Shown piece after piece: positions 36,401 to 46,860 of a DNA stretch of 64,000 nucleotides (the stretch's first letter is position 1; each line of letters opens with the position of its first letter). Both the position numbers and the translations under genes were made by a program. The notes beneath the pieces are model-generated. The model did no database searches. It had not been told where the DNA came from and worked only from the letters and a program-made list of their open reading frames with translations. The stretch is from the NCBI GenBank assembly GCA_028015205.1, contig CM051519.1, forward strand, positions 81,179,539 through 81,243,538, given 5' to 3'. Source of the stretch: Mytilisepta virgata. Its lineage: Eukaryota > Mollusca > Bivalvia > Mytilida > Mytilidae.

Positions 36401-37071
36401 TTCTGTTCATCTAATTATTAATGTCCATTGTTAGAGTTTTCACATTATTAATAGTGTGTTCATCTTATATTTTAAATAAGGGATACTTACAAGGGTTCCC
36501 CTAGATCATCTTTGGATCGTATCAATTGATCTACAAATTTGGTAAAGGAACTTTCCAAATCACCATTACCTCCCCTTCTGACGATCTCCAGGGAATTTCC
36601 AGAATAAACCACCCAGTCACCATATTCTTGTTTCAAACTCTTCACTGACCACTTTTCTGGTTGAGTCCATCCTGCTGGCCCATTATCAAAAGTCACAATT
36701 AGAGGTTTTTTAAATCTAAATTCTTTTTCAAATTCTTTGTTTGTTAAATATTTTGCATTTATTCGTGTTATTGTACATTTTTCTGAATCAAATTTCTCCC
36801 GTACACTGCCTGTTGCTAAACGCCATCCTCCTTTTGTCTGAATTGAAAATATGTTATCTGAATTTGGTAAAATCTTTGGCAAAAGGTCCCCTTTATATGC
36901 GATAAATACGGAAATAAATAGTACTGAAGCTGCCCCTACCGAAAACTTTGTCGCTGATGATGTGACGAGTGTATTTGATGAACTCAACTTCTTACTGCCT
37001 TTATGTACATCTGTTTTGTTTTTTTGTTCAGCTGAACCATTTTTCACATTTTTGGTCTTTTTATTTTTCAT
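21353..37071 (-). CDS. JmjC-domain protein with C-terminal TPR-like repeats (JMJD8-like), whole spliced CDS
   Basis: Nine coding exons, each with AG acceptor and GT donor and matching phases, join as 37071-36491, 36015-35937, 33552-33411, 33105-32993, 30980-30878, 26209-26099, 25085-24940, 22733-22593 and 21484-21353. They total 1548 nt (515 aa plus stop). The order is: Lys-rich N-terminus; one hydrophobic segment (about 45-62); a JmjC fold (about 75-320) with FHKHADAWN, YGEKRWFLYP, AGEILYLPEGTYHGTINLG; then TPR-like helices. JmjC proteins are Fe(II)/2-oxoglutarate oxygenases. Here the first metal motif is HxH-like, as I recall for JMJD8, rather than HxD, and the distal His is kept (TYHGT). 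The anchor suggests a type II membrane protein, perhaps with an ER-lumenal catalytic part. Human JMJD8 is shorter and has no TPR. Substrate is unknown. Confidence 0.88.
21800..22400. repeat. Tandem repeat, about four units of 150-156 bp
   Basis: CTTCATGCACATCTAC-type starts recur at about 21805, 21961, 22111 and 22266. Each is followed by CCTTCATATAAAGTTTCATC and AAACATGTAAAATCCTTAAG. The array ends with ACGAACAGACGGACAAGG. It lies in the last intron. A related single unit lies near 46690-46855. Confidence 0.8.
22593..22733 (-). CDS. JmjC-TPR gene, TPR exon 2
   Basis: Acceptor TTTTGCAG, then LNKPQEAEDAYLQALDMNPN and LWDVHAQFGSFLLQQ, RRHQDSIKYFKK, donor GTTTGT. It is 47 codons, phase 0 at both ends. 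A-x-x-x-Y-x-x-A-L-x-x-x-P spacing and the following helix fit TPR motifs. Confidence 0.88.
24235..24835 (+). repeat. Dispersed TE-like repeat, copy 1 of 2
   Basis: Runs from ATTGATTCACTCATAGGCTC to GTTGTCTCTTTGACACATTC. A second copy in the same orientation lies at 32040-32715. It includes AAACCAGTTGTTGGCAT, CAGTAACTGCTAGTAGTC and GGTGCCAGCTGAAGCCCG. No coding capacity is seen. I recall this as an abundant mussel repeat, but I do not know its class. Confidence 0.75.
24940..25085 (-). CDS. JmjC-TPR gene, TPR exon 1
   Basis: Acceptor TTCTTTAG, then STEVMMKLGQLYSEHGQ, IERGLEFTQKAIEKDPFF and VLAYLCKADMLNR, donor GTATGT. It is 146 nt, enters in phase 1 and leaves in phase 0. The G-Q-L-Y ... A-I-E-K-D-P pattern is a typical TPR helix pair. 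Confidence 0.88.
26099..26209 (-). CDS. JmjC-TPR gene, linker exon
   Basis: Acceptor ATTTTTAG, then LSRRNMMNDQRLTDKQRTDT and HKEILKIFEKLNKLLP, donor GTATGT. It is 111 nt, entering and leaving with one base carried. Charged helical linker between the JmjC fold and the TPR repeats. Confidence 0.85.
26572..28066 (+). mobile_element. Helitron-like (Pearl/HINE-type) non-autonomous element, copy 1
   Basis: Starts with the hairpin AGGCTCACCAGAGCCT and GCTCACCTG, and ends GCCAGGTGAGCTAAAAA. The interior has two roughly 445-bp direct repeats (for example AAAATTTGACAAAAAAGGGC and CGGCCCAGCGGTTTCAGAGG) and a (GACGGAC)n tract at about 27948-28015. Four other members lie at 40242, 50685, 51340 and 57255, all in this orientation. 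Confidence 0.75.
29015..29660. repeat. Imperfect direct duplication (about 300-bp units)
   Basis: About 29015-29290 and 29355-29660 share CATCACGTGACACAAAACAT / CATCATGTGACACAAAATGT, AAATTGCTTATAAATAGAAA and GTTTTTCTCTAGAATTCG / TTTTTCTCTAGAATAATTC. It lies in an intron of the JmjC gene. The second unit has extra sequence near 29405-29445. Confidence 0.75.
30045..30478 (+). mobile_element. TE fragment with TTGCGGTCGTATAAAA end (copy C)
   Basis: Diverged relative of the 8240-8605 element. It contains CCCCAAAATCAATACCAACC and ends ATTTGCGGTCGTATAAAAAA. Non-coding, within an intron. Confidence 0.55.
30878..30980 (-). CDS. JmjC-TPR gene, exon with the distal JmjC histidine
   Basis: Acceptor TTTTGACAG, then PEGTYHGTINLGDTVAIGIQ and RKNAAIPEEKLVYE, donor GTAAGT. 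It is 103 nt, phase 0 in and one base out. TYHGTINL corresponds to the third metal-ligand His of the JmjC fold. Confidence 0.9.
31265..31960. repeat. Tandem repeat of about 120-150 bp with AGGTCA half-sites (about five units)
   Basis: Units contain TTGACCTTGAGGTCA and GTCAAGGTCA at about 31271, 31408, 31529, 31660 and 31811, followed by ACCTACCTACACACCAAAGA and CTAGGTCTTAAGACAAAAAA. The core includes TCAAGGTCA and palindromic TGACCTTGAGGTCA. It lies in an intron. Confidence 0.85.
32040..32715 (+). repeat. Dispersed TE-like repeat, copy 2 of 2
   Basis: Same family and orientation as 24235-24835, slightly longer. It carries an extra segment near 32395-32430 and ends TTGTCTCTTTGACACATTCC. The minus-strand open frame at 32569-32787 lies within and just beyond it and is not a gene. 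Confidence 0.75.
32993..33105 (-). CDS. JmjC-TPR gene, JmjC exon
   Basis: Acceptor TTGTTTTAG, then VYPGFTQIEWYEKVYPNLSE and SDKPMECVQKAGEILYL, donor GTTTGT. It is 113 nt, entering with two bases and leaving in phase 0. AGEILYLP is the conserved strand before the distal His. Confidence 0.9.
33411..33552 (-). CDS. JmjC-TPR gene, exon with the first JmjC metal motif
   Basis: Acceptor AATTTAG, then DGRDDSIFFLGASSSGVSFH and KHADAWNGVIYGEKRWFLYP, then ITHTPPG and donor GTATAC. It is 142 nt. FHKHADAWN replaces the common HxD motif with HxH; GEKRWFLYP is a JmjC signature. Confidence 0.92.
34102..34239. repeat. Short inverted-repeat element (24-bp arms)
   Basis: GACTAATCTTGAAATTTGAA with its extension to 34125 pairs with 34216-34239 (TTCGCATTTCAAGATTAGT) with about one or two mismatches. 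MITE-like and intronic; no target duplication confirmed. Confidence 0.6.
35705..35880 (+). repeat. Possible degenerate tRNA-derived repeat
   Basis: GGGGACCAGATGGTCAAGCC resembles an A-box region, and GTGTTCAACTCCGATTC resembles a B-box about 95 bp later. There is no cloverleaf and only one copy in the window. Confidence 0.35.
35937..36015 (-). CDS. JmjC-TPR gene, second coding exon
   Basis: Acceptor TATTTCAG, then YIFDRMFYNDSSLPLTLKPP and KYFEIK, donor GTAATC. It is 79 nt, taking one base to complete the Leu codon split from the previous exon. YxFD and the P-rich stretch are typical of the segment before the JmjC metal site. Confidence 0.92.
36491..37071 (-). CDS. JmjC-TPR gene, first coding exon with start codon and membrane anchor
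   Basis: The ATG at 37071-37069 opens a 193-codon stretch ending at donor GTAAGT (36490-36485). The N-terminus is Lys-rich (MKNKKTKNVKNGSAEQKNK). KFSVGAASVLFISVFIAYKG is one hydrophobic segment preceded by positive charge, so a type II anchor or uncleaved signal is likely. GGWRLATGSVREKFDS and KPLIVTFDNGPAGWTQPEKW begin the JmjC-associated N-terminal part. The in-frame sequence between the acceptor (37094) and this ATG has no other ATG, supporting the start. Confidence 0.92.
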
Positions 37072-37093
37072 AGTATCACAGCAAACAGATGAC
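37072..37093 (-). other. 5' UTR part of the first coding exon with acceptor
   Basis: TTGTTTTCAG lies just 5' of 37093 on the minus strand, so a non-coding upstream exon must exist. Confidence 0.75.
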
Positions 37094-37770
37094 CTGAAAA
37101 CAATATAAAAAGATGACAGAAGATGCTTAAAAGATTTAGCAGGGTCACACTCTGCAAATGCCTATTATGAGCTTTCAAGAATTTGCACTCATATTAAGTA
37201 TGTACAAGTTTGTTAGTGAAAAAGGGCCATAACTCAGAAAAATTTAACAAAGAATTTTATAAATGAATGATCGCACTAGTCAAGGTTAATGCAGCATGAG
37301 TTGTATTATAGTTATACTTTTATGTAAAATTTTTGAAAACAATTAAAAAATTTCTCCAAATTTAAATGGAATCTAAAACTTAACTCCACTAACATTAAAT
37401 TCCAGATATTGTATAATAGACTGCCTCCATAACTTTTAAATTTGTTATTTTTAGTAAAAATGTTAATGGAATTTTCACCAATCCATCGTGTCCTTCAAGT
37501 TTATTCTTAAGTAAAAACCTGTAATTCATCCATGTAGTGAATTTAAAAGTTTGTATATAAAACTGTTGTTAGACTAAAAATGGCATAAAATTTTTACATA
37601 GCTGCAGAATATTTCATATGTAAATTAATAAGTTTAACCTTTCATGCCAAATGTAGGTGATTTAGTGGTTGCTGAGGCCAATAATCTATAGAAATCATAA
37701 GTTAAGCAATATTTTTCTGGTAATGAAGGGTTAGAACTTTGGAAACAAAACCAGAAATCTACGATTACAG

Positions 37771-37934
37771 AGTTCGCCTCGTTCCCCCGCTAATTTTGGT
37801 CAGTCTCTTCATCATGCACCTGCACACAAAAATATATGACCCTAAATCAACTAGTAACTGAGTACTGGCTGTGGACGCGGACGTGGATGCCAGGGTGACT
37901 CCAATAGTCCCCCTCAACTTCGTTGAGGCGAACT
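37771..37934. repeat. Short element with AGTTCGCCTC inverted ends
   Basis: AGTTCGCCTC at 37771-37780 and GAGGCGAACT at 37925-37934 are exact reverse complements. The 164-bp unit is more GC-rich than its surroundings. MITE-like; no coding content. Confidence 0.65.
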
Positions 37935-40241
37935 AAAAATTTCAACTAACTGAAAACTGGCATTAAGAAATTTAAAAATGTCACATATTTCAGTGAATAT
38001 GAACAGTTTTACTAAACCAAAATAAATTTTCAAAAATGCAGCACCAATACATTTCATGTGATGTGAAAGGTATGTTTGTTTACATGGTACAATTTTTTAT
38101 CTGATTCTTTTTACCTGTGGTGTTTCAACAAAAATTAAACCATGTTAACATAAAAACTGGATTTTGTTTGGCTTATCATAATGTTGTTACAAAATTAGAA
38201 AAAAAAACACAACAGTTAAAACTTGGATGAGAATCTGAGGGAAATTGTACCTAAGGATATATAAAAAAATAAATAAATTAAAAATCAAACTCTACCAGTA
38301 TACCTCAGTTTTAACTTAAAGTATTGTGAGCAAGCTCACAAAGTATACCATCAGCTTCCAAATTCTAGGCTGAAATTATGTTGATTAATGCAAAACTGTA
38401 TAATAGTGCATTATCATTGAGTGAATTCTTATTGAAACCTATAGGAGGAGGAGTTTACAGACAGACAAACATATAAACCCTATATACCCTGTATGTTAGG
38501 ATAGAAATAAATATTCCATCCAAAATTTCAACACATTTTGGTGGTGGTAATCTCTCTCATTAAGAATTAAAGAGATGCTTGGATGAAAGTAAAGAAGTAA
38601 ACAATATCAATACTGAAATATATGTTGAGACTTTATACTTTCCTTTAAGAAAAGTTTTCCGGTATATATTAATTATGAATTTTGATGATGAACCATCACA
38701 ATAACCTTTATTGACAATAAAGTCTAGAAGTACAAATTGATTGCTTTTGTAACAGCAATATAATCTGAAAATATTAAACCTTAAACCATAATTTTAAAGG
38801 CACATGATACATGTATTAAACTTTGTCAACCTGTTACCTTGGAGTTTGATTTTAAAGACTGTTTTGATAAAGATCTGTTGCTGCCATGATAGATAGCAGT
38901 ATAGATATAACCTATAAGGGAGTTTTATTTATAGAGCAGAAAGAAGTGATTCCTGATTCTCAAAAAATTTTAAAGTTTTCATCAGTTTGCCTTTTTTAGT
39001 TTCTGGCTGTTGTTGCACATACAAACATTTACTCCTACAATCCAAATCTATTTGATTCCAGGAAACATTAAATTCTTGGATATTTTTTTACCATTTTTTT
39101 CAGTCTAACTTTTTTTGTTCAATTTTGGAGCTGGATTTTTTTTGTTTGTTTGTCTTTGTCCTTCTGATAAGAATCATAATGGCAGTTTTTATAGGGCCAA
39201 CTAAATTAACAGTCATGAAATGATTTAAAGGTTTGCTATAGCTCAGAATTCGTAGAGGCTGATATTAATGTTATATCTGGAAAGGTGTTTGGTGAATGCA
39301 AAGTTCAAAGGAAATGACAAAGAACCATTTCTTAATTTTTTTCCAGTTAAACATAAAAAAAATTATCTTAAGTATGTCTAACTGAAATTTTTTTTTGCAA
39401 AAGGCCAGGTCCTACAAGAACCATTATGTCAAATTCATTTAAATGACAACTGGTCAGTTTAAAAGAAGATCTTAATTATGTCACATTTTAAACTATAAGC
39501 AATATCAACTTTTTTTGTCCATTAAGGAAAAAATTTCTCATAGACTGACCTGAATCTCTAACTATAATCCTCAAGAACCAAAATTATCAACACCTATATT
39601 TTTTAAACTTACAAAAGTTATATGGTAAATAAAATTAATTAACAAATTTACCTGAACACTGACTCGTTAACCTTTGTTTTAGACAAACATAAATTGTAGT
39701 ATACTATCACCTGTCTAAATACTAGCAGGTAAAAAAGGTTGACATACATCACATGGCTAAACAAAGATTTTTTTCTGCATTATCTTGTCTGATTAACAGA
39801 AACAATTAGCTGTTTTGTCATTTATTGAGGAACATTAAGGCCAATGAAAAAATACATATGGTTATATTACTATGGGTAATTAATAAAGGGAAAAAATTGC
39901 AATTTCCAAACAAAAAATTACTTTTTGCTTCAAAGTGGCTGATAAAAATGTAATTTACTCTGATAAAACAGTTTTAATGTCATTTGTACTGAATTCTCTC
40001 TTGATGCACAGGAAGCCTGGCTCTCACTGTACAGGAAACCAACTCAAAGGTAAAGAGAATGCAGAATTGACACTCAAATAAAAAAGTTTCAAAAGCACTT
40101 TTTGGAAAAATATTTTTACTATAAGATTTCATAAACATATCATAGGTTAACCTTTTAGAATAAAATCAAATTCCTAAAAGATCTTCCCTCTTAAATTATT
40201 CAAAGATATCATTGGCATTGAGTATAGGATCATGCTATAAA
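37935..40241 (-). other. First intron of JmjC gene, nothing recognised
   Basis: AT-rich intronic sequence with poly-T and poly-A runs and no open frame of note. Confidence 0.55.
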
Positions 40242-41499
40242 CCAGAGGCTCCCAGGAACCTGTAATCACTCACCTGAATTGACCAGAATGATGCAATTTG
40301 ATATGCATTCCCATAGGGACCTATGTTAAACTAAGTAAAGTAGTAGTGGCCATATTGAATTTTTTATCAGCACCAAAAACAAACATCTTGTTAAGGACCA
40401 TGATCTGATCATTCAGACATAGTATCATTTCCATTTGTCATACAGTTCCTGAGAAGCTCTTTGTATATCCTTTAGGGTCCAATGTTAAACTATGCCCAGC
40501 AGTGGCAGCCATCTTTGATTTTGCATCAGTACCAAAACATAAACTTTGTACCCTAATCTGATCATTCAGGCAAAATATCAATTCAGTCTGTCATACAGTG
40601 AACTGAGAAGAAGTTATTTGTATCTAATTCCCATAGGGTCCTATATTAACTATGTCCCTCGGTGGCAGCCATCTTTGATTTCCTATCAGCATCAAAATAA
40701 CAAATTTGGTACAGGACCATCATACAATCATTCAGGCATATTATCAATTCAATCTGTCAAATGGTTTGAAGAAGAAGTCGTTTGTATGTATTTCCCATAA
40801 GGTCCTATGTTAACACTTTGTCCTATGGTGGCGGCCATCTTGGATTTCCCATCGACACCAAAATTACAAATTTGGTATTGGACCATCTAAGGAACATTTC
40901 TGCAAAGTAGAAGTTCATTTGGTCTTGTGGTTTCTGACAAGAATATTTTTTAAATTTCAGCCAATCAGAACACTATGTTCTGCAGTGGCATTCTTCTTGG
41001 ATTTCCTATCAGCATCAAAATTACAAATATGGTACAGGACCATCATACAATCATTCAGGCATATTATCAATTCAATCTGTCAAACGGTTTCGAAGTAGAA
41101 GTCATTTGTACATATTTCCCATAAGGTCCTATGCTAACTATGTCCCACAGTGGCGGCCATCTTGCATTTCCAATCGACACCAAAATTAAAAATTTGGCAG
41201 AGGACCATCTAAGGAACATTCCTGCAAAGTAGAAGTTCATTTGGTATTGTGGTATCTGAGAAGAAGATTTTTTAAATTTCAGCCAATAAGAACACATTAT
41301 TGGGCCTTGCAGCCATGATGAATATTCGATCGGAACCAAAATTACAAATTCTCTAAAGGACCTTCCCAGGAACATTTTGGTTCTATTTGGTTCAGTGGTT
41401 TTTCAGAAGACAATTGAAATGTGAAAAGTTAACGGACGGACGACGGATGCAAAGTGCTGGCAAAAGCTCACCCTTGCTTTTAGCCAGGTGAGCTAAAAA
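40242..41499 (+). mobile_element. Helitron-like element, copy 2
   Basis: Starts CCAGAGGCTCCCAGGAACCT and CACTCACCTG, and ends AGCCAGGTGAGCTAAAAAT. The interior has about five diverged units of roughly 165 bp with CCATAGGGTCCTATRTTAA-type and GGCAGCCATCTTTGATTT-type text, homologous to the satellite monomers at 51594-55185, plus a short GACGGACGACGGA tract. Confidence 0.75.
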
Positions 41500-41569
41500 T
41501 CAGATATGCCTATCTAGACTAACATCCAAATAGTTTACATTTTACACATTTCTTCCTGTTATGTATTGG

Positions 41570-41755
41570 ACATAGTCCTGAGGGTATACTAAGCCCCACA
41601 GGGATATGTCCTATTTATTCTGAAAAGTGCAAATTATAGGTTTTAATATTTAATAAGGGGGTTTTCAGGAATTTCACCTTATGCGAAGACAAACAATACA
41701 ACATGCAGGATATCTGGTTATATTTTATGGCATCATGATATAAATTTGATTATAG
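41570..41755 (+). repeat. Dispersed repeat, copy 1 (pair with 47190)
   Basis: Shares CCTGAGGG...TAGCCC-like start text and ATGCAGGATATCTGGTTA followed by TTTTATGGCATCATGATATA with 47190-47370. Non-coding. Confidence 0.65.
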
Positions 41756-43060
41756 AGAACCTGATATAAGTTTCAGATAATAGTAAATTCTAGTGAATCA
41801 AATAAAACACGTCTCTGTGATGGCTCACATCAAAACTGGAAAGTGTCTTCCATTTTTTTATACTTTGGTGTATGTAAATGATAAAATTCAAATCTATGTA
41901 TTAACAATTTACAAAATATTTGGTTAGGTTCATCGAAGTAAAGACATATCAATTCTTACCTTTTGATGAGAGAATTTCAACCAAAGCATAGATCCTTTCA
42001 AACTGTCCAGAAGAAACATCTCACTCAAAATGAAAAATATAAAGATGAGAATCTTTTTCTAACTAGCTTGGCCTTAGATCTTTAAAACATTAGCTTCTTC
42101 TATCATGCCTTCAAAGCCCAGTAAAACATTTGGTTTTAAAACATTACCAAAGATCCAAAGAAAACACTACCCTAACCCTTGAAGGTACATTGGAAATAGA
42201 AGTGATTAGGACAGTATTGTCTTTTGATGTAATATTTATATAAGTAATGAATGGTCTATATATATAATTAGTAGTACCACACATTACATCTGGACATTGT
42301 TGGTGAATCTTATTACTTTCAGCAAAATTAATCATTTTTCGGGTAAATTTTCAAATTTTGAATCCTTTTTTTTATTTTGTGAATTTGATTTAAGAATCAG
42401 AAAAATAAATTTTTGCCGAAAGAAGAAAGATTAGTAATAATTTGTGTATTTCACAAATCTGAATGCATGATGATAATCATACATGCAAAATCCATAAAGG
42501 ATTCCGTAATTAGTAAAATATTCATCATATATGCCTATTATAAGAATTTGGGTGAGAAATTACAATTCCTATGAACATTTAATTATCACCTTAAAGACAA
42601 ATCCTACTATTGTTTTTGAACGTTATTGTTTCGCAATTTGTCTATGACGACCATTGAATTAATTGTGATTTTTTCATAAAAGATAAGTGTGATGGAAATT
42701 TATACAATGAGAGAAAAAAGAAACTCATTACACATTTCACCACACTAGAAAAAACGGTAAAAAGCCTAGAGTTAAAAGCACATATCAAAAGTTTATATGG
42801 CATAACTTTCCTCAAAACCGAAGTTTTAAGAAGAATAACAACCTGCTTGTTGGTCGTTTTTTTCAAACAGATTTCAGTTGAAAAGTTTCTAACAACCCAG
42901 TAGAATCTATTTGTATAAAAAAATCCCAAAAACATGCAATTTTTTTTATTACCCATTTTCGTAAATATTTTTGACCATGTTTTTTAAATATTCTTAATCT
43001 GAAGAATAGGTAAGTCTCCATCTTTAAATTTAATAATTCATGTAAATAATTTTCATGTTT
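41756..43060 (-). other. Intron, nothing recognised
   Basis: AT-rich sequence. A 104-aa minus-strand open frame at 42642-42956 has no domain and no splice or codon support. Confidence 0.5.
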
Positions 43061-43400
43061 TTCTGCGATCTGGACCTACATGCTAAAATTCAATGTAGTC
43101 ATTCAAGCATTAAATGTAGGTCATGGTGACTCAAATGCTGTGTATCTGTGTTGACCTCAATACAAGATGATTGCAGGTGTGAACATCGTTGATATATCAT
43201 AGTTTTAGAGAATGTCTGAAATGCAAAAATTTATTCAAAGTCATTCTAGCAAAAAATGTAGGTCATAGTGACTAAAATTTTGCCTCTTAGTTTTCTACTA
43301 TTTCAGATGACATTTGCTATGAAATAGCATTGATATATTATCATAGGTTTTTCAAACATTTCTATAGGACTACAGTTGTTTTTAAGAAATAACACAAAAA
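43060..43400. repeat. Tandem repeat fragment (AATGTAGGTCATRGTGACT family)
   Basis: About two units, each with AATGTAGGTCAT, GTGACTCAAAT and a TTGATATATCAT segment. It is the same family as 44830-45430 and 57710-57910. Confidence 0.6.
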
Positions 43401-44820
43401 CAAAAACTTAACAAAGTAGTTACCCAATTAGTGGAGAATCACATTATATAAAATAATTTTTTTTAGTGATATTACATCATGTATTCAATATTCTGTGTTT
43501 AAGAGGATTCCAGTGGTATAATATCATTGATAAGTTTCATTGGGTATTTGAGAAATTGACCATAAAACTTAAAAACCAAACAAAATATATTATTCTTCTA
43601 ACAGACTTTTAATCTATTTAATAGTCAAATTGTTGTATCAATCCCAATATTAAGCATTAGACCATGAATGGTCTATTTAAGAATAATTAATGACAGCCCA
43701 TGGATAACTGCAGATATTACCACAGGCAGACCAAAGGTTTTTATCAAGAGAAAAAGAAGAGGGGGGAGGTGGTTACAAAAACATAAGGTCTACTGATGGT
43801 AAAATTTGATCATACAAACACAAATGCTACAAACGTAAAGAATTATCCTTGTACCAAGCAACAGTACTGAACAAAATTATCCACAGTAAATAAACAAACA
43901 ATATGTGGCAATATTTAATGATTATAATCTTCTTTAATTATAGAAAATCTTGATCACTGATCTGAAAATGATCCATTTATGTTTCAATACAATATTATTT
44001 GTGTAATCACATTATTATAAGAAGTTTATGTATTGTAAAAAGAACAACTGTTTGACACTCAAGATTTTTTTGTGGCATTTTCTATTGATCAACTTTAACC
44101 TTTTAACCTTGAAATGGTTTCCCAATGAACTAAACATAATTGCAACCTCAAATTGTTAAGACCAGCACAGCAGAATTGTAGTCTACACAGAACCCTAATC
44201 CCAACTCCCAAAACTGTTATTTCTCATTCTCTTTATTTAAAAAGAGCAAAATATTAAGATACCCCCCCCCCAAATCTTATTCTTGTAAGATGCAATCAGA
44301 CATTGTCTTAAGACTTGCTATAGTACCAAAATTTACATTTCATTTAGTATTGATTTTTTGGGTTTTGTTCAACAATGATATCAACTATAAACTTTCACTA
44401 GAGAAATAAATGTACTTTGTCACTAAGTTGTTGGGGATATAGTTTAATCCATGTCCATCTTCCTTTTAATCCCAAATAGAAACATTTACCGGGTATATGA
44501 ACTAAATTCATACTTGTACTTGACATTGTTACTGGTTTCTTTGTAATTTTTGGTTTTGATAAGCAAGCCTAACTTAAATAATAAATTTTCTTGTAGTTCT
44601 AAAAGATTTTTAAACTAAACTAAAGATTAGTGTCTGTAAGACATATATGCCCCGTGCTCCTGAAAACAGAACGACCATCTATTATTTATGAAGGGAAATC
44701 AATTTGAGAAACATTTTAGACATATGTAACTATATGAAATTTTCACATTTTATCTTGCTTATATTGATTGGTATCCTATGAAAAATAATAAATCACAATT
44801 ATTGATGCTTAAGTTCAAGC
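43400..44820 (-). other. Intron, nothing recognised
   Basis: AT-rich non-coding sequence with a short C-run near 44262-44271. No supported feature. Confidence 0.5.
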
Positions 44821-44829
44821 GAGTCACTA

Positions 44830-45430
44830 AAGCTTGAAATTTAGGTCATGTAGGCTCATATGTTGTTGATCTGTGTTAACTGAAAAAAGACCATTGTATT
44901 TGTAAAATAAAATTGACATATCATCACAAGTTTTTGAGAAATGGACTAAAATGCAAAAATTTAACCAAAGTAACTCTAGCATAAATTGTAGGTCCCAAAT
45001 ATTGCTGACTTTTGTTGTATTATATAAGATGAATGATGTGGTGTACTATTGATATATCTCAACAGATTTCTGAGGAATGCCTAAATTTAAAAACTTAAGT
45101 CATAACGACACAATTGTTGCAGAAATCCCTTGTATAATATAAGAGGACTGCAGTGATAAAGTACCATTCATATAATACGATGGATTCCTAGGACATGTAA
45201 TAATATGCAAAACTTTATAGTAGTCACTCATGAAAAAAATGTAGGTCAAAGTCACCCAAATGTTGTTGAACCATTTTCAGTGTTATAACAGCATTGTAGT
45301 GATATCATATTATTGAAGTATCTCAATGCGTTCTGAAAAATGGACCTATTAGCAAAAACTTTACCAAACCAGATGGATGTACATACAGACAGACAAAGGT
45401 AAATTTATATGCCCTGACCACATTCATAGA
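44830..45430. repeat. Tandem repeat, about four units of 120-150 bp
   Basis: Each unit has a variant of TTGTAGGTC followed by TGTTGCTGA..., a TTGATATATCTCA-like segment and AAATGCAAAAACTT. The array ends in ACATACAGACAGACAAAGG and AGACAGGGCATAAAA. Confidence 0.7.
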
Positions 45431-45434
45431 CAGG

Positions 45435-46500
45435 GCATAAAATGGGAAACAGTGACAAATTGAAAAAAAAATATAGTTTGCATCCTTTTGCTACAAAAAA
45501 TGTATTTTAAAAAACTGTCCATTTGAAATAAAAATGAAATATATCGTAAACTTTTCAACATTTCCATAAATTTATATTTGAAGAAATTTATATTTGTTTT
45601 TTTAGAAAAAAAATCAAAAACTTTTAAGTATTTTAAATACTTACTCAGCCTTAATATACAAGGAAGATAAAATAAGTGAGATAACTCATAACAGAGGAAT
45701 AAAAAAAAACAGTCTGAAATTTTATTTAAAACACTGATGTCCTAAACAATTTTCAATTAAATCTTGTGGTACTTTCACACTGATATTATAATCCATTTTT
45801 TGGCAGTTTTTAAAAATCATATTCCTGTAAAATGTAATCTCATTTGAAATTTACATGTACCATGGAATTTCACAATTTTTTTCCTCGAAATGTCAAATAT
45901 CAAAAAAAAATATTTGAAAAGCTTACCGATAAAATTTCCCCAATGAAACTGTTACAACAATCCAATTCAAGACATCAAAATTAACTGACAACTACGTATA
46001 CTAACAATCAATTTTCAACAATTCATGTTTTGTATGCAAATGATAATTTTTAAATTTGTCTGGAAAAATTCACTTTTAAATTACCTAAATATTCATCTAA
46101 ATATTTTGAAATGAACTTATACACAACTTAAAATCTTTTTTATCCAAAATCTAAATGCGTAACAAGTATAGAATTATTGAACATTATATGATATAGAGTT
46201 GAAATTGATTGAAAGTCAAATACCCATACAGATTTATCCCAATCGAAAATATTATGTGAATAGTACAAAACACACATTAAATTTAAAGAACGATGACTTA
46301 AAAATAGCTATTCAACTCTATTTATTATTTAGTGCATCTTTTATGCAAAATAAAAGAGTTAATTTGTTTGTTAACACATGACTATCCTGAAGAACTGAAT
46401 TAACGTAAACTTTTGCACTTGAATTTCTTTGTTATGTCAACCTAATGATATTAAAATAGTACAATTTAGCATGTAATACTTAATTTATGTATTTAATTTT
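45435..46500 (-). other. Intron, nothing recognised
   Basis: AT-rich sequence; no gene or repeat boundary is evident. Confidence 0.5.
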
Positions 46501-46502
46501 CC

Positions 46503-46548
46503 TTTTTTTTGGGGGGGGGGGGGGGGGGGGGGAGGGGGTGGGGAGGAG
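46503..46548 (+). repeat. Long G-run with G-quadruplex potential
   Basis: A T-run is followed by 22 consecutive G (46511-46532), then GGGGG and GGGG blocks separated by single bases. It may be the decayed 5' edge of a repeat continuing to about 46610. Confidence 0.8.
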
Positions 46549-46689
46549 AAGCGACTTTCAGTACAACTGGCTATATCATTGGAGCAAGTTTTCATCGGGG
46601 AGGAACCACCCTATCTAATACTTCAAACCTTAGTTAAAGTAAGTCCAGTATGCACTTGTGAAATGTCACTGGGAAAACAAAATCTCACA

Positions 46690-46860
46690 AGATTCCTAAG
46701 TTCAAAGACTCATAACTCCTACAAAGTCAACTGGTGAAAAATTCTTGTGGATATGCACATCTACATAGTATGTCCTTATTAACTACAAAGTTTCATGAAA
46801 TTCTGTTGTGTGGTTTCAGAGAAATTGCTCTCACAAGAATAGGACAGACGGGTCAAAAAC
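46690..46860 (+). repeat. Single unit related to the 21800-22400 array
   Basis: GGATATGCACATCTACATAG, ACTACAAAGTTTCATGAAAT and AGGACAGACGGG follow the same layout as the array in the last intron of the JmjC gene. Confidence 0.5.
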
